Below, one piece after another: positions 39,813 to 62,213 of a DNA stretch of 64,000 nucleotides. A model generated the notes under the pieces. The model was not told the origin of the DNA. It saw nothing but the letters and a program-made list of their open reading frames with translations, and searched no databases. The position numbers were made by a program, and so were the translations under genes. This DNA is from Ianthella basta. Taxonomy: Eukaryota; Porifera; Demospongiae; Verongiida; Ianthellidae. The stretch is taken from the NCBI GenBank assembly GCA_964019415.1, contig OZ025870.1:1223501-1287500 (forward strand), written 5' to 3'. The first letter of the stretch is position 1. Each line of letters starts with the position of its first letter.

Positions 39813-40646
39813 CTGACTCTGTCATTTAGTGTTCAACTGGACAGATTGATAGTAGAAGGTACAACTCTGGAATGCATGTATGTGCTATGATGTCATAGGG
39901 TGTCATTAATTCCTTATGTGCAATATTAACGGCCCTGATATGGGTTTTGATCACTGATGTAGTAGGAGTCAATGGAACACACACTGGGTATTTTGAATGC
40001 AAAGGTCTTTGTCAGCTGTGCAAAATTGCTAGCAGTTTGTTAACAACTATCCAGCATTGAGGGTCAAGAGTGTGTCACCTCCAACTTCACTCAAGAGGAC
40101 CACGCCCACTTCAGTGATGTCATGAGGGTATTCCCCCAGCACAACTTACAGACATACAGTCAGTCATAACTGTCATTGTCATGTATAGTGTTCAACAGGA
40201 CAGCTAGACTATTAGTGAAAGGTGTATACTAGAATGTATGTGTGTGTATGTATTTGGCAGGGCTCCTGAAACTTAGGGTGGGAGGAATGTTTTGACCATG
40301 AGAGCCTTTGCTAGTTGCCCACATTTGCAAACAGTTTGTTGACAGCTGGCTTCATTCATTATCTAAGCACTATGTACGTGTAAAGAAGGTATAGTGTGGC
40401 TATTAAATTGTTCATGTACACGTAATATTATAGCGACCTCATTAATCAATAATTAGCTCCTGCCATAGCTATATCACTACCACCATCCGCTAGGATAGTT
40501 CCAGTAACATATATATTACCTGCATATCTATAAGCAGGAGTGATTATAATGTAACCATAAGCTTAAGCTTAATACTAAACTATTGACCAAAGCATCTATA
40601 TAGGAGGAATGCATGACATGATCACTTGAGCCTAAAGCCAATTCCT
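39813..40646. other. Spacer after NUP210
   Basis: 3' flank of NUP210 with a second, partial copy of the end of exon 29 (40061-40169) and similar flanking sequence. The rest is AT-rich spacer. Confidence 0.5.
40061..40169 (+). pseudogene. Duplicate of the last about 110 bases of NUP210 exon 29
   Basis: GTGTCACCTCCAACTTCACT and AGGACCACGCCCACTTC are shared with exon 29, up to the CAGTCAGTCATAA stop. The downstream flank is also similar, so a short segment spanning the gene end was tandemly duplicated. Confidence 0.8.
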
Positions 40647-41253
40647 ATTATTATCTAGTCTCGTTCCCAGCTGCAGACCCTTCCGAAGTGCGCGCGAGGG
40701 GAGGAAGGGTCTGGTGAAAATAGACAGGTTCTCGTGACCGCTGCCGGAATGTGGGCAGCGCCAATCAGATTGCTAGTAGCGGAATATTGCGCAGTGTCTT
40801 ACCTCGCGAACGAGTTATAATTGCGAGTACGTACGTAAGCAGATTCGCAGTTGAAGAAGTGAGCGCAGCCATCTCCAGAGCAGCTAAAGAGCTTGGATAC
40901 AGACATTTGAAGGACAAACAGTACCAGGCAGTGTCGGAGTTCGCTTGCAGCAAAGACGTCTTCGTAACTCTGCCAACAGGCGGCGGAAAATCGCTCTGCT
41001 ATCCACCGTTGCCCGCTGTTCACGATGTTCTACGCCAGCGCGCCAGCCCTACCTCGACTGTCATCGTTGTGAGTCCCCTGCTCCGCACAAAATAGCAACT
41101 CGCAATCGAAGCGTTAGAGAAGCCGTAACTAATCACATGCAGCATTACGTCATCATCCATAATTACATTCCATTGTGCCCAAACTTCCTGCCGACTTTCA
41201 CCAGACCCTTCCTCCCCCACGGGAAGGGTCTGGGTACGAGACTAATTAATATC
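40647..41253. mobile_element. Inverted-repeat element carrying a helicase fragment, 9-bp target duplication
   Basis: The element is 40656-41244. The left end TAGTCTCGTTCCCAG is matched by the right end, whose reverse complement is TAGTCTCGTACCCAG. Inverted similarity continues inward for about 60 bases (GGGGAGGAAGGGTCTGGTGA). The flanking 9-mers are ATTATTATC (40647) and ATTAATATC (41245), 8 of 9 identical. The ends match the hairpin elements at 20199 and 43995. The interior encodes the start of a RecQ-like helicase. Confidence 0.8.
40751..41095 (+). pseudogene. RecQ-like helicase fragment (motifs 0, I, Ia only)
   Basis: The frame reads ELGYRHLKDKQYQAV, then LPTGGGKSLCY (Walker A) and TVIVVSPLL (motif Ia region), and stops at 41095. 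Nothing of motifs II-VI follows. No ATG leads the frame. It lies between the inverted repeats of the element and is best explained as a captured or residual transposon gene piece. Confidence 0.75.
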
Positions 41254-42917
41254 ATGAATTTTATTACACTGATAAACCACTGTATATATATTGTTGCCCG
41301 TGCGTTTTCTCACAGACATCGCTACTGCAGAGCAGGGGAGACTCCAATCATTCAGCACACACTGCGCTGCATTCAATGTAATCTGTACCTAAAGCGCGCC
41401 TCAGATGCTGGAGAGTATATACCACTAGTGTGTGGATACCGAACCAGCGTCAATTCGAACCCAGTCTCTATTCGAGACCTGGCCTCTGTTAATGAATTGC
41501 TGCTTGGGACCCCTGGCTTCTATACAGACAATTCGTGGCCATGCAGGTGTTGCTATGTAGGTAATCATGCAACTATAGGGTAGAGAAACCTTGTAAAGAT
41601 GCCAGCTCAGCTCTCTTGGGGACCATCACCTATTGTTATATTAATGTACAATTGGAACCCATGGCCATAGCAGCACAACATAGCTAATGGTGTCTGGCTT
41701 CCAGTGACTCAACACTCTTGAAGGACCATGCAGGTGTTGTTCTGATACATGAAATAAAATTTTAATTATGAGAAAAATGACATCTTCATGCCATACATGC
41801 ACATGCAGGTCTGTGGTCTGACTAAATTAACTAATAATAATAATTATTATGCACATGATTTTGTATAATTATATTCTATTATTCACTGATCTTTATCGAG
41901 ACAGAAATTAAATTAGCGAAACCATGACATGTCTGTTTATGACAGTCCAGAAGTATATACGTATAATTATGTATGATAACTTACAATCATACAGTGTCAA
42001 TTGAGGGGTGTGCATGCATGCGATGCTTTGACTTCAAGGGAACAGTTGAGCAAGCTTGTACCATAGATGCTTGTACGTAAGTGAGGACATGCACATGAAA
42101 TTGATCTATACTTCTCATATGATTACACAATAATTATTAATTTCACATCGACATCGACCCCAATATCCATGCCGCGTACAGTAGATTTCAACTGATTCAT
42201 TGACAAGCGTACACATATATTGTCATACAAAAGACAGAATTATACAATATACATAACAGTGTGTGAGTATATACAGTGTATCTGTACCCAGACACTGGAC
42301 AGTAGCCCCATATATATATATATGTTATACATGTACAGTATCTGCAGTTTGTTGAAGTATTAACACAGTGTGCACAGGAAAACTGCATGTGTTATACTGG
42401 TTGTATGTATCACCTTTGAAATCAGATAGTTTGTAATTACTTCAGTTTGGCAATGTTTAGTAGGGTCTGAAAAACTATACTGTCATGGTTTGGCCTCGAA
42501 CATAGAACATCTCATAATAATTACTCTTTATCTTGAGGCTGGTGCTCTAAGCTCCAGACCACCAGCACCCAGTGTACCATCAGCCCAGCTATCTGTTAGT
42601 TTAACTAGAGCCCTTCAAAAGCGGGACATTGAAGGGTGAGAGTGGGACAGCGGGACATCTGCAGGCAAAGCGGGACATGTCCTGCCGAAATCGGGATGGT
42701 TGACACCTATGGTGGGCCCTCCTTTTTAATACAGATGCCACCCTATTAATACAGATATAGTACTGTAACAACCCTGTTTGTGTTAATTGTTCTGTTTTCT
42801 GTGCATGGACAAGCATGAATGTGACTATGCAATGGCATTTTGTGTAACTGCAGTAATTGGGACACTTTACTCTATTCCCCTCCTCCATCTGTTTTCTCTG
42901 TATTGCAATCCTTGTAG
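41254..42917. other. Spacer with duplicated AT-rich DNA
   Basis: No gene seen. Parts of 41580-42200 recur in 43010-43450 and weakly near 58580-58700 (shared GAGGAGAAACCTTGTAA-like and TCATGCATGCACATGC-like blocks). Confidence 0.5.
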
Positions 42918-43002
42918 AGATGATGCCGTTAGGCTGTTGCCAGGCAACAATGGCTCACTAGTGATACAGACAGCACAACAGGGAGAGGCCAATTTGAGGG
43001 TG
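42918..43002 (+). pseudogene. Partial third copy of NUP210 exon 26
   Basis: After a conserved acceptor (cttgtag) the sequence matches the first about 85 bases of exon 26 (RLLPGNNGSLVIQTAQQGEA) and then diverges. It is more diverged from exon 26 than the copy at 44708 is. Confidence 0.8.
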
Positions 43003-43009
43003 TGCCCTA

Positions 43010-43450
43010 TAGCCCTTCATCAATTAGTGAGGAGAAACCTTGTAAGAACACCAGCTCATCTCTCTTGAGGTAGACTATCATCTATTGATCAACTTAGAAC
43101 GAACCCATATGCATTAGCACAATGTCTGGCTTCGAATTCCAGTGACTTATTGTGTACCCCTCCATGGATATTATCACAAATCATGACATCTTCATGCATG
43201 CACATGCACACGACTCATTCAAGGGGGCCGGCGGTTGAACTATTTCACTGCCAGATATACCATGACCAGTGCAGGAAAGTGCAGTTGATGTGGATGCATG
43301 CTTGTACATAAATGAGGACACATATAATATTATTATTGGACATGCACTCACACAATTATAATGATCACATTGATGTCGACACCAATATAATATATAATTA
43401 TAAATTATGTCCAACAGTATAGTTTGTTTCACTGACTCATGTATATACCA
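43010..43450. repeat. Diverged duplicate of about 41580-42200
   Basis: Shared blocks include CTTGTAAnnATGCCAGCTCA-like, ATGACATCTTCATGC and a block ending in ACATCGACnTCGACnCCAATAT. Order is kept, so this is an old segmental duplication or a dispersed repeat. Confidence 0.5.
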
Positions 43451-43605
43451 GTACTATAAAATAGTACATAGCATACAAAACACTGTAATAATTGTTACAG
43501 TAACACTTATGTGTTATTCAGTTAATATTGAGTACGTAGGTATAACTATTATAGCAAGCCCTATAGTGAAATATATGTGCTATATATGTGCTGTGTGTTA
43601 ACTGT

Positions 43606-43872
43606 CTAAATCTCAGCATAGTTTCGCTGCTTTCGAGCTTCACATTTCTGGCATATGAACCACGAGCACACGCACGTGCACGTGCACACAACACAGAACA
43701 CCACCAGGCATCCCAATACTGTTGCAGTTGGTATCGGGTAGTGAATAAGCAACTCGTAAATGATCGTGCAAACAAAAGCAATAGTAGCTAGAGTAGGCAC
43801 CAACAATACAACGCCGAGGCATGCGTAACATAAACATCTATGGCAATCCTCCTCGCACTGGTAGCTAGCCAT
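43606..43872 (-). CDS. 88-aa Cys-rich ORF with two hydrophobic segments
   Basis: The minus-strand ATG (43872) has context ATGGCTAGC. The product has a Cys/His-rich start (CEEDCHRCLCYAC), then two hydrophobic stretches (VVLLVPTLATIAFVCTII and VLGCLVVFCVVCTC), then a basic tail. I recognise no family. It could be a small membrane protein, or an exon or chance frame; nothing else nearby supports it. A CDS on the minus strand is unusual in this window. Confidence 0.3.
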   Translation of the reverse strand: MASYQCEEDCHRCLCYACLGVVLLVPTLATIAFVCTIIYELLIHYPIPTATVLGCLVVFCVVCTCTCVCSWFICQKCEARKQRNYAEI

Positions 43873-43985
43873 TTTCTATACTCTGCAGCTGACGATCCGA
43901 TTCCTGGCCGCGCACACAACATTGGTCGTGAATGTATAATATTATACAGCAATGTATTGTAGTCCGTTGCAGTAGCAAGGTTTCG

Positions 43986-44064
43986 GAAACATCCTAGTCT
44001 GGAGACCAGACCCTAATTTTGCGCGAGGGGCGCTTAGGGTCTGGTCTCCAGACTAGAAACATCC
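43986..44064. mobile_element. Perfect 61-bp foldback element with 9-bp target duplication
   Basis: 43995-44016 (TAGTCTGGAGACCAGACCC and on to TAA) is the exact reverse complement of 44034-44055, with the loop TTTTGCGCGAGGGGCGC. The flanks are identical 9-mers GAAACATCC (43986-43994 and 44056-44064). The loop and inner arm resemble the subterminal part of the element at 40656 (GCGCGAGGGG next to AGGGTCTGG). Confidence 0.9.
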
Positions 44065-44404
44065 TCGCCGTCGGCCATCTTGGAAATCAGAGACACAGCA
44101 CCTATTATATAGCGGGTTGGAATTGCGCAACATTGCATAATGATAACAATCCAACCCATTCATTCCTTTCTGTGCATGCATGCATGGGAGTGTACATGCG
44201 CTGTAGTTCTCAAATGTAGCTATTGCTACAATGGGGAATAGTCAATGTAAGTGATACTGTCTCATTTACTGTAGGCTAGAGTGCCAGGTAGTCTCGAGAA
44301 GCCGACCGCTTATAACTGTCACCATTTTATATAATGACGTCATCGCTCTTGCCGAGCGATGACGTCAACATATGGTCCTAGTTAGCCCGTGTAGCCAGTC
44401 CCCA
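44065..44404. other. Spacer with a CRE-type hairpin
   Basis: No gene seen. A 14-base inverted repeat TGACGTCATCGCTC (44335-44348) / 44354-44367 lies here, and TAGTCTCGAGAAGCC at 44289 resembles the left end of the 9-bp-duplication family without a matching right end. NUP210-like sequence starts at about 44405. Confidence 0.5.
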
Positions 44405-45031
44405 GAGGAGGATTACGTGTACATTGGTATGAGTCAATGGCTTAGGTCAGCGAGCACACTGCACTTCAACCATAGGTAAGGGCAGTACTTGGCAGTTTCC
44501 AGGTCTCCTCCAGGAATAGGCCACCACTGTATATGCCTTGAAGGCAGTTGTTAGTTTCTACTCTGTGAAACAGGCAGCGTATGTGGTTCTCCAGAAGCAC
44601 TGTACAATTGTATAGTACATATTCATACATACATACTATACATACTATGCAGATTGGACACATTACATGTTTTCCATCAGTATTCAACTTTTCTGCTCTT
44701 TTTGTAGAGATGATGTTGTTAGGGTGTTGCCAGGCAACAATGGCTCACTGGTGATACAGGCGGCACAACAGGGAGAGGCCATTTTGAGGGTGTGGCTTCA
44801 TGACCACACCCACATTGATGATTACATTCGGGTTCGAGTTGGCTTTGCAGTGACTCCAAACATGGCCACTGTACACCTTGGAACACACGTCTGCTTCTCC
44901 ACTCACATTGCTGAGGGTGAGTGGGGGCTGGAGTGGGAACAGGTCGAAGCTACCATGCTGCGTGTTACTGACAGTGTTTGATTGGCTTAAGACTGCAAAT
45001 TTTAGTGGCAACTACGCATAATGTTTGAATA

Positions 45032-45183
45032 GTCCAGGATTTGGTGGGTACAAATTTTAGGAGTATTCAAAGTATTGCGTTTAAATATTTGTGCGTAAAA
45101 AGTTGTGGGGAGCATTTTTGTGATATTTGCCATACTCACTAAATTTTGCTAAAATTAGTACTTTGTTAAATTAGTACCCTTAA
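45032..45183. repeat. AT-rich miniature element (duplicate of 37485-37635)
   Basis: Nearly identical to the copy in NUP210 intron 26; carried along by the segmental duplication. Confidence 0.7.
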
Positions 45184-45460
45184 GATATTTGACTCCACAA
45201 CAATGCAGTACTGTCAGTTTCACCTCCTCCTTCCATCGTCTCTCTGCCCCTCCCTCCTCCCCTCCCCTTCCCCCTCTCCCTCGCTGCATCCCTTCCTCTC
45301 TCCCACGCTAACCCTCCCTCCCCAGCCTACCCTGGTGTGTGGAGCTCTGGAGACGAGGGAGTGGTCCATATGGTCCACTCTAGTGGAGTTGGCAGAGCAG
45401 TGTCCACTGGGAAAGCAGTCATCTACCACAGTGTACCAGATGTGATTGACACAAGGACAG

Positions 45461-45462
<2 letters not shown>

Positions 45463-45546
<84 letters not shown>
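45463..45546. repeat. TG microsatellite starting at the duplicated exon 27 donor
   Basis: About 84 bases of pure TG from the first intron base. Confidence 0.97.
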
Positions 45547-45550
<4 letters not shown>

Positions 45551-47309
45551 TTGAACATGGTGTGCGTAGGCGGAATGATAAGAGTGAGAGGTGTGTTGGG
45601 TGGGTCAACATGGGTGACGGTGTGGCTTATGTATATTTGTCTCCAGCTGGTTGCTCAACTACTAAAAGCAGCATAACAGAGTTCATTTGTTCTGATAGTC
45701 TTGTTATAGCAACTTTGTCTCTATTTCCTCCAATCCCACCAGATTTCAGTTGCTAAAGTAGAGGCAGTCTTTGTCAGGTCCACCCGACATGTTCCCTTCA
45801 CAAACGCAGCAGGACCAAGTGAATACACCGTCCCTGTTGAGTTCCGCAGGCAAGAAGGAGAGACCTTCACTCCTCTTGAGGTAGTTGACAAACCCGACTG
45901 CATCTCTGCAACCACTGGGAGAGCAGGTACTTCTGTGAAGGCGAGATTCATCCAACAGGTAGACTTCACGTGTAAGCTGTCACTGATTTCTGTTCACGGC
46001 TCACTAATGGATGCTAACAGGTTTATGTCAGCGGCTGCCGCGTTTGATGTGACAACGGGTAACTACTATTGTGCGCTGTCACCGGGGAATGACACAAGTG
46101 CCAATAGCCATGTTGCAGCAGAGAGTGGGATGAGGTTGTCACTAAAAGTGATAGCTAGTGACTTTGACGGTTCGTACAGTGTCGAGTCTCAGACAGTCGG
46201 GGTTCCATTTGTGCCAGCATTTAGCGTGTCTCATGCATCAGTGACTCTTTCTCAGAGTGAGAAGGCTGCGAAGGTCATCGTCATGGGAACACCAGAGCAA
46301 CTGAATCAATTGAAAGTGAGTCATTATATGTAGCGCATGCTTTTGGTGTAAAACTGAGATGGAGCAAGTTGTGTGTTTATGTGTTTGTGTGGTGCGTGTT
46401 TGCATGTGATTCACTGTCAACTTGTTTGTGTACTTGTGTGTTGATGTGCATGCACATGTATAACATAGGACAGATTCTGTGGATGTGTGTGGTAAATGAC
46501 ATTGTTGTGTGTACGTAGGTATCACTGGAGATCTGTGTCAATATGTAATGTCCTGTGTAGTTTGTGCAATGTGTATCTTGTGCTCAGCATGTGCGCAGTG
46601 CATAGTAGTCTGCCTTCTTCCATCTTGTCATCTCCCCTACATGTGTACGTAGGTATCCAGTTCTGATGAAGGACGTCTCAAGGTAGTCAAGTCCCCCACC
46701 GACTCGCCTTCCTCCTCAGCCTACACCATCACCATGGTGCGGAGGGCAAAAGATCTCGCAGACACGCACATTCACATCTATTCTCCCCTAACGGAACAGA
46801 AGATGCACATTCCCATTTCTTATCAACCCGATTCTGAAGATGATATGTGCCCAACAGAGGTCAAGGGTGAACTCAAATCGCCTCCTACACCTGTGACCCC
46901 ACCCACCAAATCACATGAGCCAATAAGAGAAGAGGGGATTTCCCTACTAATTCCCATACTAATTGCTCTATCGGTAGGAGCTATTGGGCTGGTACTCGCT
47001 TTCGCTTGCATCAACAGAGGGAAATCCTCAGGATCACAGCAAACAGGATTCAAGGCTTTCATCCCCAAGTCTTCTCCGCAGACAACATCTCCCGTCCCTC
47101 CACCGGCTGGAGGTTCACCTGCCCCAAGCCTCAGTCAGTCTGGATTTGGTGGTACTCCAATGGCGTCCATGACAACACCGTCCAGCAGCGGGGGAGGGTT
47201 CAAGAGCGTGTCACCTCCAACTTCACTCAAGAGGACCACGCCCACTTCAGTGATGTCACGAGGGTATTCCCCTAGTGCACCGTACAGACCTCTTTACAGT
47301 CAGTCGTAA

Positions 47310-48708
47310 CTGTCAATGTCATGTAGTCATTTAGTGCTCACCTGAACAGATTGCTAGTGAAAGGTGCAACTCTGGAATACATGCATGTGCGCTATGATGC
47401 CACAGGGTGTCACTTCGTATGTGCAATATTAACAGTCCTGGTATGAATTTTGAACACTGATGTGATAGGAATCGATGGAACACTAGGCTGCCCTGCTATC
47501 CCCAACTTCCTGCCCCCAATTTCCAGCACACAATCGGGGGCAGGAAGTTGGGGATAGCAGTCACACGCTGTCCATTTTGCCTGCCGTACATATAGGCTAT
47601 GTCAGCTGTGCACAAAAGCCATGAACGTACAAATGCAAGCAGTATATTAACAACTACCGAAGATGTTGACCAGTCAAATTGGCTGTGCATGTTTTAGCGA
47701 TTGTTGCTGCGTCAATGCTTTGACTTAGAGATACATATAGGTACGAATGATTTGTTAGTGATCAGAACCTGTACAGTTGTGCATGTGTGTGTGTCAGTAT
47801 ATATGACTTCACTCAAGTATCCATGTGTGATTGCTACTGGCAGTGATTGTGTTCATCATTTTGGTGTGTGAATTTGTACATACAAGTGTAGGCATTACTA
47901 TAGAGTATACAGTAGCTTGTGTTTGATTTGCGGTCATCTGTATAGCGAATAGCAGTTGCTATGACGATGAGACACGATCACCTTCAGCAGATTCATGGTC
48001 TCAGGTCATTTTAGATTGTCATAAAAATGCAATAATAATTATCTGTTCAAACTTTGAATATCCTTGATAGCCCAGTCAGTTCTATCCATTAGGCGATTTT
48101 GTGTGGCAATTTCGCCCAATTTTCCTATGGGGTATAGTTGTTTGTGGGCGAATGTCTGACTCAACAAGCCGTGTTTATCTAACCCTGCTAATTTGGGGAG
48201 GAGCACCTCTAAATATGCTAACAGGTCTGCCTCTCTCCATCACGAGTTGGTTGTTGGTCACCTCCCACAGGAGCTGCTAATTGCCTTAGTCTACACAGTT
48301 GTGTACGGTCACATGACAATGCGATGATGTGGCACGTATTCGCTGTACATGGGAATACAGTAGAAGATGAACAGGGTAATACTATCTAATCCTCTGACTC
48401 AATTAATGATATTCATGGTTATACTAAGGTTTACACGCTAAATTCCTACACTGACCTAGGTATTTGTACCCTAATGAATTAATATTGTATGTGTGCACTG
48501 TATATATGAAATTGTAGACCTTTCCTTAAGAGGGACCACACATAAATACCCCCACTCCCGGGATAAGCGGCGCATTGCCGTCCCATGAAGACTCTGAATT
48601 GCACTGTACGAGACGTTTTCACTAGCACTTTGTTAGCCGAGGTCAAGTTTATTTTTTCATAAGTCCACTCTTTGAGAAGTTTGTTACACTTCATACTGCT
48701 ACTTCAAA
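47310..48708. other. Spacer upstream of TDO
   Basis: 3' flank of the NUP210 duplicate, a 68-base hairpin (47493-47560) and then unremarkable AT-rich DNA. No gene or promoter motif that I can support. Confidence 0.5.
47493..47560. repeat. Long hairpin (arms of 25 bases)
   Basis: CTGCTATCCCCAACTTCCTG and on to CCCCC is repeated in inverted form ending at 47560, around a short loop with TTCCAGCACAC. It is probably a miniature foldback element; no clear target duplication was found. Confidence 0.85.
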
Positions 48709-52522
<3,814 letters not shown>

Positions 52523-53162
52523 CATGCCTATGCCTAAATAACAGTATGTCATAATTATAGTGTCCTTACTTCTCGTAGTGTAGTTGGGATCAACTCTCAG
52601 ACGTTGCTATATCTTGACGCTGGAGACCTTAAACTTGCTAAAGACACATTTTGCTGATGGCTGTGTGTGTAAATTAGAGTATGCTTGTGTGACTATAAAT
52701 AATATTAATAGAGCAATGGTATTAAACGTACATTGTCTGATTAAGTTGTCAATCAATCGATGCATGTGTCTAGCTATACATGTGCAAATTGCATGGAAGA
52801 ATCTATACCAGGCCTGTATAATGTATAATTATATATTGCAATCATAAGGCATGCACTGACGCACACTGCATGCACAGATTGATTGTAACTTGCACTCCAT
52901 GGCCTGGAGGTGCATGGTGCATGGTGGTATATAGTGGTGACATGGGGTTGATGATGGCATGTGTTTAGCTATACAGTGGGTGGGCCTCCAGTTTGCTGTT
53001 CTGTACCATGATCAGATCTAGTGCATGTTATTGATGACTACTTCATAATCAGAAGAATTTGTATTTGTGATGAAGGCCTAGGCTCATATATAGCTGATGA
53101 CAGCATTCATTTTCAGTTCATTGTATGAGATTATGTCCAACATGTCATTATGATATCACTGC
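52523..53162. other. Spacer between TDO and the first TrpRS gene
   Basis: About 640 bases of AT-rich DNA with no other gene. AATAAT/ATAAAT stretches near 52690 could serve polyadenylation, but I see no clear AATAAA. Confidence 0.5.
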
Positions 53163-57275
<4,113 letters not shown>

Positions 57276-58298
57276 AACTGCAAGACTAGTAGCTAATCCA
57301 GAGTTAACAGTTTCGCAGTCTTGGCACTAGAAGAATGCTAGATAGAGAAATTGATTTCCATCATAAAGTTATATTAGAGATTGAATTGTGTGCAACTGTA
57401 AGTCAAATGTGGAATGAATGCAGTTTCATCAGTCTGTAGGTTAAAAGATCAATAATAATTATTATGTGATGCAACTGTGTACATGAGCAGACATCTCTGT
57501 AAAGATGTTGTCCCCACCATAATATATATGCATAAAATAATGCCTCCATGTCCTGATGTCAGCTGTACATATACAGCTTGACGGGAACACGCTTGAGATG
57601 AGGAGGACTCTTACTGAACAATCACCATGCATGGCAACATCAGGCGGCACTCATTGACAAGTGTACATTATATATATATATACTCCGTTGCCGGGGCAAC
57701 CGCCGGGATATAACTGCAATAAGAAGCCGTTTTGGGGTATAACTGCAATAAGAAGCTATATACTGCACAGGGGCGATTAAATCCTGATATCACTGCCCAA
57801 ATATGGAAGTTGTTATTGATAACAACGAAGGTGTCAAATCACACCAAAGCACATACGTACAAATGCAGCAACCCGCAGTCAGCTTCAACTTTGCGTGGCT
57901 TTGGGAGAGCCCGCAAAGCATTGAAAAGGAGAATACTTCCTTCCATCATGCTGCAATCAATGCACGCAAGCCAACAACGTACAGCGCTCCGTAGCCGAGG
58001 TAGATAAACCATGTACGCGACATGCACAGTGCACAAACGAGAAACAGCAAGCTCGTGCACTAATTCGTACGCAAGGGCACTCAAAATCACTGCAGCAGTG
58101 GGAACGCACTGTTTCAATGAGAACAGAAAGTCGAGTAACGAGCGCAAAGAACCCTCGAAAGCCGAGAACGTCGCAGAAGCCTCAATCACTTAACTGGCCC
58201 CTTAGAGTGTTGCTCCAGTGGCTTAACGTAAGGCAAAAACTTCATAGCACTTGCGAACTCAACAAAACTTGGCAGCCGCTCTTCAGAGGTATATCACT
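57276..58298. other. Spacer between the two TrpRS genes
   Basis: AT-rich, with a 21-base sequence (GGTATAACTGCAATAAGAAG) present twice near 57713-57757. A 116-codon minus-strand frame at 57839-58189 has no recognisable features. Confidence 0.5.
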
Positions 58299-58410
58299 TA
58301 TACCACGGCGCTTCGGTGTATATGAATTTTAGACGCACTCGCCCTCGGGCGCTTCGCGCCCTCGGGTCTAGTGCGTCTAAAATCCATATACACCGAAGCG
58401 CCGTGGTATA
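58299..58410. mobile_element. Foldback element, arms of about 42 bases
   Basis: TATACCACGGCGCTTCGGTG at the left and its reverse complement at the right end (58391-58410). Inner arms TTTTAGACGCACT / AGTGCGTCTAAAA surround a GC-rich loop that itself contains CGAGGGCG-type inverted units. No clear target duplication. Confidence 0.85.
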
Positions 58411-58882
58411 ACTAATACATATATAGTATACATTTATTATCATATAATGATAGTGATTTGCAGAACAGTATAAGTATGATTATACATTATACAGTATCAC
58501 TTAAGTGGAATAAATTGCTTATAGTCCTGTCATGATGTATTTTGATTCCTTTGGCAAGGCCAAAGTAATAGTTCATGTAACCTTTCATTAATTAGTGAGG
58601 AGAAACCTTAATGAACTCCAGTTCACCTCTCCTGAGGACCATAACTCTGACTAACTTAAACCTATCAGCTTAATTCAATTAGTAGTATACTTTGTCCAGC
58701 TACCTCACACAGACACACACACACACACACACTGGCAGTAGCATATAAAGAACTGACTGCTCTGCTTCCTGAATCACAGTACGTGGTATATACTGCGAAG
58801 ATCATACTACATTTGTAGTTTATTGTATAATCTTGTGCTGTTGGACGGTGCCATACTTTGCCTCAAAGCTGAACTGGAAGCT
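58411..58882. other. Spacer upstream of TrpRS copy 2
   Basis: AT-rich; includes a short CA run near 58712 and a GAGGAGAAACCTT block shared with 43.0 kb. No equivalent of the first TrpRS coding exon is visible. Confidence 0.5.

Positions 58883-62213
<3,331 letters not shown>

Larger units (their letters stand above)
44405..47309 (+). pseudogene. Partial duplicate of NUP210: intron 25 to exon 29, intact reading frame
   Basis: Exons 44708-44916, 45326-45462, 45743-46315 and 46653-47309 have the same lengths, phases and splice sites as exons 26-29 of the complete gene. They include the membrane helix and the whole tail. By eye there are about 15 differences in the 573-base exon, mostly silent. 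There is no start codon, signal peptide or upstream exon, so as it stands it can only be expressed by a cryptic promoter or by readthrough splicing from NUP210 upstream. I call it a partial duplicate; no disabling mutation is visible. Confidence 0.85.

Noticed and set aside
40751..41095. A functional RecQ helicase gene
   Set aside because: Only motifs 0, I and Ia are present, the frame stops at once, and the piece lies inside an inverted-repeat element.
57839..58189. 116-codon minus-strand frame between the TrpRS genes
   Set aside because: No recognisable domain, low-complexity Leu-rich content and no supporting splice or start context.
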